A DNA stretch of 14,042 nt, taken from contig MU867175.1 in NCBI GenBank assembly GCA_033725935.1, positions 1-14,042 of the forward strand. The letters are read 5' to 3'. Shown here piece by piece: positions 8,108 to 14,042 of the stretch. Origin of the DNA: Cladorrhinum sp. PSN259 (Eukaryota > Ascomycota > Sordariomycetes > Sordariales > Podosporaceae). The notes under the pieces were generated by a model. That model searched no databases. It was given only the letters and a program-made list of their open reading frames with translations, and was not told where the DNA came from. The translations under genes were made by a program, and so were the position numbers. Each line of letters starts with the position of its first letter. Position 1 is the first letter of the stretch.

Positions 8108-10116
8108 GTAGTAAAACTATTACTATGGAATACCCAAGGAAACAAGCAGTGCCTCGAAGTACTGCTAGAAGAATCGAAATACGACGTCCTAGCTATACAA
8201 GAGCCGTGGATCAACACCCTCACCAAATCAACCTACTGTCCACGGAGCTCCAAATACCACCTGATCCATACCCCAGAAGGCCGAGCCGCCCTATATATCA
8301 GTAAAAAGTACCCGGTAGAGCTATGGGACTTCGAGGCTTCTAGGGACTACTGTAAGGTATGGTTCAGAGCCACGGATAATAACGAAGGCCTGGAAATATG
8401 GTCGATTTATAACCCACCAGACACAAAGACAGTACCATCGACCCTACTCATAAGGCAAAAGCCAGACCTACCTACAGTACTAGCAGGGGACTTTAACCTA
8501 CACCACCCACTCTGGGACCACTACGACCGCACAGACCAGAGAGCCGAAGACCTATTATAACTAGCACTACAGTGGGACCTAGACCTACGTACACTATACA
8601 GCACTATAACAAGGGAGCCCCAGGGAAACCAGCGGGGCCGGCCCTCTATAATCGACCATTTCTGGGCAACCACAAGCCTCAGGGCTACCTATTACGGCCT
8701 AGGAGAGAGGGGGAGGTCAGACCACTACCCGCAAGTACTGGAGGTAGGCCAAGGCCCCAGGCAAGAGCCAAGGGCCTAGGAAGGATAGAACTGGAAGATG
8801 CTTAACCGAGAGAAGGTAAAAGCGGAGGCAGCCCTCCTACCAGGGGGCTTTAGCCTACTAGATACGGGGCCCACAGGTCTACAAGCCAGGATCACCACTA
8901 TAGAAGGACTAAGGCAAGCCTTCGACTGGCTCACAGCCGAGCTCACGAAAATAGCCACAGTAACAGCCCCAGAGAGGAAGCCGTACAGTGGGCACCGAGC
9001 CCACTGGTGGAATCCCAAGGTCAAGGAGGCTATATAGGAGGCACGGAAAGCCGAGCGCCTATATAAGGAGGCTCCAAGCCAACATACAAAGGCTACCCTA
9101 AAGACAAGCTTACGAACACTCATAAAGACTATATACCAGGCCCGTATAAAGGCCTAGAGGGAGACGTTAAAGGAGGCAAGTGACGATATAAAGCTCTTAT
9201 AGAACCTCGAGCGGTAAGCTCGCTGCAAAAGCTTCTTACCACCCGACCCCCCCAAGCTTCCTACCTTTATAGGACCTATAGGACCTAGTAGCTAACCGAC
9301 AGACTTAGTCACCTTCGACTAGAAGGCCGAAGCCCTAGCTACCAAATTCTTCCTTAGCCCCCTAGCTAACTTAGGCGACATATACGATATAACCTTCGAA
9401 GAGTCATACGACCAGCCAGAATTCGAAGTTAAGAAGGAGGTGAAAATACACGATATTTACAAAGTGCTTAGGAAGATAGGGTCTTGGAAGGCCCCAGGGG
9501 ATGATCTACTGCCTATAGGCTTCCTAAAAGCCTGTAGGGAGCCGCTTTACCGCATACTCGCCGCTCTAATCACGGCCTACTTTAGGCTTAACTGGTTCCC
9601 GGAAAGGTTCAAGAAGGCAAAGACTATAGTGCTAGCCAAGCCAGGCAAGAAGCCCGAAGACTACAAGACCCCGGCTGGCTATAGGCCCATAGCCCTACTC
9701 CCTACAATAGGGAAGGTTATAGAGGCTATACTAGCCGAAAGGATCACCTACGTAGCAGAGAGACACAACCTCCTCCCGGACGAACAGATGGGTAATAGGC
9801 AACATAGGTCCACAGAACTAGCAATTCGACTAGTAGTGGCCCAGGTCCAGGAGGCCTGGCGCCAAGGCCTAACCCCCTCCCTACTGCAGCTTGATATTTC
9901 GGGAGCCTTCGATACAATCAACCACATCCGGCTACTACATACCCTCCGCACCCTGGGCTACCCTGGTTGGCTACTACGCACGCTTAAGTCGTGGCTCACA
10001 GGCCGTTCGGCCAGCCTATACTTCGACGGTAGAACTACTGAACCGGTACCGGTACGGGCCGGGGTCCCCCAAGGATCCCCGCTCTCACCAGTACTATTCC
10101 TACTATATATTGCAAG
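8105..10116 (+). pseudogene. LINE ORF2: endonuclease plus reverse transcriptase, 3'-truncated
   Basis: One uninterrupted frame of about 670 codons starts at ATG 8105. It is broken only by nine TAA/TAG codons, at 8558, 8777, 8786, 9035, 9155, 9200, 9215, 9293 and 9320; there are no frameshifts. Residues 1-150 are the EEP endonuclease (LLLWNTQGNK, LAIQEPWI, IYNPPD, LAGDFNLHHPLWD). The linker at about 8800-9420 holds most of the stops. The RT runs from about 9440 to 10116 without a stop: WKAPGDDLLPIG, YRPIALLPTIGKV, motif A LQLDISGAFD with both Asp retained (9893 and 9911), and motif B AGVPQGSPLSPVLFLLYI. The sequence then departs before the catalytic FADD. The product would nick DNA and prime reverse transcription of the LINE. 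As it stands it is truncated and non-functional. Confidence 0.9.
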
Positions 10117-10293
10117 CTGTTACAACCTGCACTGGGTAGGGTTCAGACTGCAAGGCAGTACGCCTGGGGTAATATGACAGGGGAATCGAAGATTGTGGGA
10201 CGCTCTCAGACGGGGTCAATCACTGTCGACTAACAGGTAGCTCTACAAAGTATCGCTTATGAGTATTATAGACAATAAACGTGATATTACTTG

Positions 10294-10315
10294 CGTGAGG
10301 AACCAAGTCCTCACG
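10294..10315. repeat. Perfect 8-bp stem-loop
   Basis: CGTGAGGA and TCCTCACG pair perfectly around a six-base loop (ACCAAG reading from 10302, with its edges). It lies inside the LTR-like segment. It could be an RNA hairpin in a transcript from the element; no function is shown. Confidence 0.6.
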
Positions 10316-10392
10316 ATAGGAAGTGCCCAGCACTCCTCCTACTTATAGTGAAGCTATCTATATATGTTTCCTAGGTATATTATTATACCTTA

Positions 10393-10457
10393 CTTACTCT
10401 GCTCGCTCTCCCAGAGCGCGATCAGAGCGAGCAAGCTTCCTGCTTACTCTGCTCGCT
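10393..10457. repeat. Overlapping direct and inverted repeats around TGCTCGCTCT
   Basis: CTTACTCTGCTCGCT occurs at 10393-10407 and again at 10443-10457, 50 bp apart. TGCTCGCTCT (10400-10409) pairs perfectly with AGAGCGAGCA (10424-10433) across a 14-base loop that itself contains GAGCGCGATC. The AGCGA/TCGCT motif recurs at 10466-10472. The cluster is a compact, GC-richer, structured patch in an otherwise AT-rich window. Confidence 0.65.
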
Positions 10458-10605
10458 ATGCTTGGCAGCGATCTCAGCAGGCATGTCCTGATTGGCTTAT
10501 CCTGGACTTCGTGGGTCTTCGCATCCCTGGCCCAATAATTGGCTATAGTCCCATAATGCCCTATATCGTAGTCCGTATGGCGGGGGATTTATACGCGAGG
10601 CGTAA

Positions 10606-11224
10606 TACGTTTCCCCTCCTTTATAGTCTTCGTCTCGAAGACTTTCTAACGCTAAGAAATTTATCGTTATAACTATAAGTTCTCCTTTTCATCTATTCTT
10701 TAAAATATCCGCTAATAAAATCTAAAAGAAACCTTAATAGAAGAAGAAATCGCAGTAATAATCCTTTAAAAAACGTCGCCTTAATAACGCTGAATTTGCC
10801 GACGAGTTTGGTTTCGTTATGCCTATAAACTATTTACGTTATCTGCGCCTGCAGCTATCCGATTATAAGATTCCTAATCGAAGCCTATCTTATTAGAATT
10901 GCCTTTTAGCGGGTCGTGATTCCGCTTATAATATTCTAGGCGATCCTTCTTAAGTATTCCGGGAGATTTTAGAAGAGAAACGCCGCCTTAATCGCGAGCG
11001 TAAGACTATAATATCGGTCTTAAAGGAAGCGACTGCGAAAATTACGCGATTAAAGGAATAATCTCGTACTCTAAAGGGAAAAGTTTATAAAGCTTTTTTA
11101 TAGGAATTTACTCTTTTACGGAAGGAGGAGATAAGGGGATAGGCAGGATCTTTTATTATTATTCCGGGATCGGGGTTCTTAATTTTAATAGGCGATCTTC
11201 TCTAGTTATCTTTTAAAGATATTA
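10606..11224 (+). pseudogene. Unrecognised degenerate ORF with C-terminal coiled coil
   Basis: I do not recognise this family. One frame runs about 205 codons and is interrupted by about 13 TAA/TAG and no TGA. The amino half is Ser/Pro/Lys/Arg-rich, with a basic KKRRLNNAEF-like stretch. The middle reads EFGFVMPINYLRYLRLQLSD. Then come LLAGRDSAYNILGDPS and a clear heptad-rich, highly charged helix (EILEEKRRLNRER followed by VLKEATAKITRLKE). The tail reads SFIIIPGSGFLIL. It ends where the inverted ORF1-only element abuts. It may be the C-terminus of a transposase, part of a gag-like protein, or a captured host gene. A repeated-element origin is inferred from the heavy RIP. Confidence 0.5.
10626..10642. 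repeat. Perfect 7-bp stem-loop
   Basis: GTCTTCG and CGAAGAC pair around TCT. It lies between the LTR-like segment and the coiled-coil ORF remnant. It may mark nothing more than chance in the Ser/Arg-rich coding remnant (TCT TCG TCT CGA). Confidence 0.4.
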
Positions 11225-11225
11225 A
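11210..11225. repeat. Left member of a 16-bp direct repeat flanking the right ORF1-only element
   Basis: CTTTTAAAGATATTAA is repeated exactly at 13150-13165. Allowing one base of slippage, the match extends a few bases further (TAA). It sits right at the 3' end of the element. Confidence 0.7.
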
Positions 11226-13099
11226 ATAATATTTCGTACTACCGATTGCCCTTTAGTCAAAGGTTCGCCGGTCCTGCTAGCTATCTTATTATACAGGAAA
11301 ACCATGCCAGTTATCTGGCTAGGTGAAAAACCTGTACCCTCCTTTTAAGGCCTTAACTCTTGACTTCTTCGTACTACAGGTAAAAGGAAGCCCGTCTAAG
11401 CTTCCTGCATTCCTACATCCTAGTCTGCAGCCGCCGTGGCAGCCGGGGCACCAGTGGCCACGCCTGGCCCCGTCGTATCCCTCGTCACTAGGTTTAGCTT
11501 TCCCTGCTTTAGATCAATCGCCGCTCGCTTTACCGCGACGGCCATTAAGGGGGGTCGGCCCTTCGGCCGTTTTCTTCTTATTACTTGGTATTCCTCGCCT
11601 CTTCCTTAAAAGGTTATTTATCGTTGCTCCTAATTTTATTTTTCTAGTAAAGTAAGGTCGAATGTCCTTGGCTGGTATTAATACGCCTCCCTAGCTATAT
11701 TCCGGGCTTTTACTGCTTCCGGGCACTACCGTATTTAGGCCGGATGCTTCCCTATATAATTTAAATATCTTAGGCTGACTTAATTATTATAGGTAGGGCA
11801 TTAGGCCTCTCCTGCCCTCTTACCTTCCTTATGAGCCGTTATGCTATACTGTAGGCATAACGCCGATTTCTTATAGAACCGTTAGGTATATCCCTATCCC
11901 TAGCACTTATAATATTAGGTAGTTTATAGGACTGCCTAATACGGCTTATAGTATAATATCTGGGCTCGCTAGACGACCCTTTCGTCGTAAGCTTTCTTCG
12001 CCTCTTCTTCGCTAGTTATCGTAACTAACGCCGTTACCTTCGTTATTCCTCCTAATACCGGGATTCGAAATTTAACTCTCTCGATTATCGTTAATCTAAT
12101 TATTTTACTGAATTCTGCCTCCGTCGTATCCTTCAGATCCCTCTTTAATATCCCTTTTACTAAGACCGTAAAGGTTCTCTTTACCTCCTTTACCTCCTTT
12201 CCGAATGCCTTCGTAATCCACTCCTTATTCGCGTCTTATATATGCTATTCCTTTATTTTCGCCTCCTGGAAAGTGACCACTACGTTACCGCTCGGAAGCT
12301 TCCTCGCCGTAACTGCCCCTTTCTTTTCAGACACTCCGTTTATTGCCTAAACGATCTCTTAAGGAGACCGCCGGGCAAGTGCCGGCGCGACTAAGCCACG
12401 TATTAAGACCTCTTTCCTAATACGCCCCGGTATAACCTTCTTTAGGGGCTCTTCGGCAGCCACTGCCGCCTAAATGCGGGCTCCTATGCCCGGCCCCCCT
12501 TTCTGAAAGCTGACTTTTAGTGCTTTCTTCACTTTATTCTTTACTTCTTAAACCTCCTCTTTTAACCCCCCGATTGCCTTCTGAACTTCTTCTGTAATTG
12601 CCTTCTATAGAGCCCCGAAATCAGCCCCTTTCGAGAAGGGACCTTTCTTTTCTAAGACCTCGATTCTTGTCCGTATCCTCGCGATTCTTCTCATAAGCTC
12701 GTCGATTAGATAAAACGCTTTATTACTGTCCTTTCCCGGGACTAAGTCCATTAGCAATCCTGCAATACCCTCTTCCTCTAGCCCCTCTAAAAGCTTCCGC
12801 TACACTTCCTCATCCTCGTCCTTATCCTTATTATCTCCGCTTTCATTAGCGCCCTCCTCCATTTCCTCGTCTTCTTCGTTAATTAGCGTCGTTCTGGTTA
12901 GCTAGGATCTTCCGGGCAATGGGGCAAGCCCCACTGCAGGACTTTTCCTTATCGCGGTCGCCCTCTTTCCCCCGCCTCTTCCCCCCATCTTTGGAGGCAT
13001 CGCGGCGACGCGCTACGCCCCCCGCCGGTTGGAAGCCGTCGTCGAGGGATAGAGCTTTTTAAGCTCGATTGAATGATGGTATTTTCGTACGTTTTGTCG
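11225..13099 (-). mobile_element. ORF1-only LINE derivative, right (inverted) copy
   Basis: This is the reverse complement of 2591-4465. Coordinates pair at a constant sum of 15690 at every point checked (2591/13099, 2690/13000, 4451/11239), so the copies have no net indel over 1,875 bp. Substitutions are few and mostly transitions. On the minus strand it reads 5' region, ORF1 from ATG 13000, the deletion joint, then the LINE 3' end finishing TACGAAATATTATT. A 16-bp exact direct repeat, CTTTTAAAGATATTAA, lies at 11210-11225 and 13150-13165. That is what a LINE-type target-site duplication would look like if the 50 bp at 13100-13149 belong to the insertion. Confidence 0.75.
11350..13000 (-). 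pseudogene. LINE ORF1 (gag-like, zinc knuckles), right copy
   Basis: This is the mirror of the ORF1 at 2690-4340, with the same domains, the same truncation and almost the same set of TAA/TAG codons. It differs at a few RIP-type sites. For example, minus-strand TTCCAGGAG (12266-12274 region) keeps Gln where the left copy has TTTTAAGAG, and an AGGAGA-type codon pair reads TAAGAG here against TAGGAG on the left. The zinc-knuckle block lies at about 11715-11914. An antisense 110-codon open frame appears in both copies only because the copies are nearly identical. The sequence is non-functional as protein. Confidence 0.85.
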
Positions 13100-13149
13100 G
13101 CTAAAGAAATAAATTTTTAAAAAAAAAATCCCTACCCTTATTCCTCCTC
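13100..13149. other. Junction stretch of uncertain origin
   Basis: Fifty bases between the inverted LINE arm and the 16-bp repeat. The minus strand reads GGAGGAGGAATAAGGGTAGG followed by a T run and AAAAATTT. It does not match the 5' flank of the left LINE copy (2552-2590). A polypurine tract downstream of the gypsy chromodomain is one reading; filler at a LINE 5' junction is another. Confidence 0.35.
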
Positions 13150-13165
13150 CTTTTAAAGATATTAA
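13150..13165. repeat. Right member of the 16-bp direct repeat
   Basis: CTTTTAAAGATATTAA, identical to 11210-11225. Between it and the homologous arm are 50 bp (13100-13149) with an A/T run and a purine-rich minus strand (GGAGGAGGAATAAGGG). This stretch may be 5' element sequence, filler, or the polypurine tract of the gypsy fragment. Confidence 0.6.
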
Positions 13166-13946
13166 TAACCCTAATTAGCTTATTTCCTTAAAGGTTAATT
13201 AATCGAACCTAAATCTAAATTTTATATCCTAGGTTAATTTAGGTTCTATCGGTAAAATTACTAAAGCTTCTCCGAGTAATCTAAAAGATCGATAGGTTCT
13301 TACGAGTTGGATTTTAGTCCGTAATCGAGCTATTTAATAAGATATTAAAATTCGTTATTATTAATTTAGGAATTTAGGATATCTTTAACGTTAAACTCTT
13401 CTTCGTTATTAACTATCTTAAGCTACGTCTCGAATCTAGCTTTTCTTAATACGGGTTTAAGCAGGGAAATATATAATACTTTAATTCGTACTCTTATAAA
13501 ATTAGGTAGGATAAGTTTATAGTTTAATATCGAAACTTTCCTCTTAATTTTAAATAGTCTGATTTTCCTAAAGTCGAGTTTTCTGCTTAATCGTTTCGTA
13601 TAGAGGTTGCGTATAAGAAGAAATACTTTATCTCCCTCCTCGAGGGGAGGTCTCTCGACCTTATATTTATCGTAATAAGTACGCATTCGTTCCCGGACGA
13701 ATTCGAGTATTTCTTTTAATATATTATATATTTCTTATAACCGTCTTATACGCACCGCTACTTTAGATACCTCAGCTGCTAATCCCTAATATAGTTTTAG
13801 TTAATACCTATAATTAGTAAAGAATAGTGACATATTCGTTAACTTTATACTGCTAAAGTTTATACTAATTACGCCATTAGTAATAGGTTAACCTAATTAT
13901 CCTGCTTAAAGTTAATATAGTACCGAAGGTATTATTTAATAACCTG
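13166..13946 (-). pseudogene. Ty3/gypsy integrase C-terminus with chromodomain (chromovirus)
   Basis: On the minus strand from 13946 the frame gives YLRYYINFKQDN and NLLLMA, then after a shift near 13865 FFTNYRY. It continues to an open 87-codon stretch (13686-13423) containing YYDKYKVERPPLEEGDKVFL, TKRLSRKLDF and ISLLKP. These are the GPY/F-like C-terminal integrase motifs of Ty3/gypsy elements. After a TAG at 13423 the same frame continues EEEFNVKDILNS, then YLIK-stop-LDYG and EPIDLL. This matches an integrase chromodomain (usual form YLVKWKGY), with the Trp now TAG. The integrase core is missing. Chromodomains tether insertion to modified histones in heterochromatin. It has lost function through stops and truncation. 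Confidence 0.85.
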
Positions 13947-14042
13947 AAGGAGCCTTCGACACAGTTAACCACATCCGACTACTACATACCCTCCGCACCC
14001 TCGGCTACCCGGGCTGGCTACTACGTACGCTTAAGTCGTGGC
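13947..14042 (+). pseudogene. LINE reverse transcriptase fragment, continues past the window
   Basis: Bases 13949-14042 align without gaps to 9902-9995 of the better LINE copy, with about 8 differences in 94. The frame reads GAFDTVNHIRLLHTLRTLGY, beginning within RT motif A, so the element is cut at its 5' side right inside the catalytic motif. It retains CA/TG dinucleotides and is therefore little mutated, in contrast to the gypsy remnant it abuts. It keeps the second Asp of motif A. Confidence 0.85.

Larger units (their letters stand above)
7990..10116 (+). mobile_element. LINE fragment, best-preserved copy
   Basis: A Tad1/I-like LINE segment containing the last 37 codons of ORF1 and ORF2 up to just after RT motif B. 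CpA and TpG are common here, in sharp contrast to both flanks, so this copy is younger or was exposed to fewer rounds of RIP. Its 5' edge falls directly at the end of the transposase fragment. Its 3' edge is at 10116, where the RT reading stops matching the 5154-7559 copy (LFLLYI followed by different sequence) and an LTR-like TGTTACAACC begins. It therefore lacks the catalytic FADD, the C-terminus and a 3' end. Confidence 0.85.
10117..10580 (+). mobile_element. Probable solo LTR (Copia-like?) or other non-coding repeat
   Basis: The segment begins TGTTACAACC exactly where the LINE RT is interrupted. It has no convincing reading frame. It is rich in short inverted and direct repeats and, unlike its right flank, keeps many CA and TG dinucleotides. 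A TG start and this character suggest an LTR. I could not find a matching CA end or a repeat of the 5 bases before it (CAAGC), so the right edge is uncertain, somewhere between about 10550 and 10600. No primer binding site or second LTR is present. It could also be a different non-coding repeat. Confidence 0.4.

Noticed and set aside
7990..8226. Minus-strand open frame with a Trp/Val/Pro-rich repeat.
   Set aside because: Antisense of the 9-bp repeat encoding the ORF1 tail and of the start of ORF2.
8572..9123. Several short open frames on both strands in the endonuclease-RT linker.
   Set aside because: They are out of frame with ORF2, which can be followed through this stretch in a single frame.
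4466..13946. The two gypsy pieces as halves of one element split by inversion between the LINE arms.
   Set aside because: Flipping the spacer places RNase H-integrase start after the integrase C-terminus on the same strand, so they are not collinear in either orientation.
1..14042. tRNA, rRNA, CRISPR arrays, bacterial-type operons or an intact host gene.
   Set aside because: No cloverleaf, rRNA core, regular spacer array or uninterrupted non-transposon frame was seen by eye; a tRNA scan was not run.

Overview
The window holds no host gene that I can support. It is a transposon graveyard typical of an AT-rich, gene-free block in a filamentous ascomycete (Pezizomycotina) genome. Four kinds of evidence point there: Tad1/I-like LINE fragments, a chromodomain-bearing Ty3/gypsy integrase, a pogo/Fot1-type DDE transposase fragment, and mutation that looks like repeat-induced point mutation (RIP). 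In the damaged parts CpA and TpG are strongly depleted and TpA is in excess, while CpG is kept. The reading frames are broken almost only by TAA/TAG at former Gln or Trp codons, and frameshifts are rare. The species cannot be named from this sequence.

Layout, left to right. 1-97: 3' end of a + strand LINE whose body lies left of the window. 98-2551: a heavily mutated - strand LINE (end of ORF1, endonuclease half of ORF2). 2552-4465: a + strand LINE derivative with a 5' region, most of ORF1 and the LINE 3' end but no ORF2. 4466-5153: + strand gypsy fragment (end of RNase H, linker, start of integrase). 5154-7559: - strand 5'-truncated LINE (reverse transcriptase, C-terminal zinc-binding region, 3' end). 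7560-7989: + strand pogo-type DDE fragment. 7990-10116: the best-preserved LINE piece, + strand (ORF1 C-terminus, endonuclease, RT to motif B). 10117 to about 10580: a lightly mutated LTR-like segment. About 10606-11224: an unrecognised degenerate coiled-coil ORF. 11225-13099: an inverted second copy of the ORF1-only LINE derivative. 13100-13946: - strand gypsy integrase C-terminus plus chromodomain. 13947-14042: start of another + strand LINE RT fragment that leaves the window.

The dominant large structure is an inverted repeat with 1,875-bp arms (2591-4465 against 11225-13099). Positions pair at a constant sum of 15690 at all three checkpoints I tested, so there is no net indel between the arms; the spacer is about 6.76 kb. 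Both arms carry the same ORF1-to-3'-end deletion and nearly the same set of stop codons.

Nothing here makes a full-length protein. The pieces act together only as a record: successive insertions, truncations and rounds of RIP, with lightly mutated blocks (7990 to about 10600, 13949-14042) set directly against saturated ones. The most interesting items are the ORF1-only LINE derivative with a conserved LINE 3' end, its 16-bp flanking direct repeat, the TAATG stop-start overlap between LINE ORF1 and ORF2, and an unidentified coiled-coil protein remnant.
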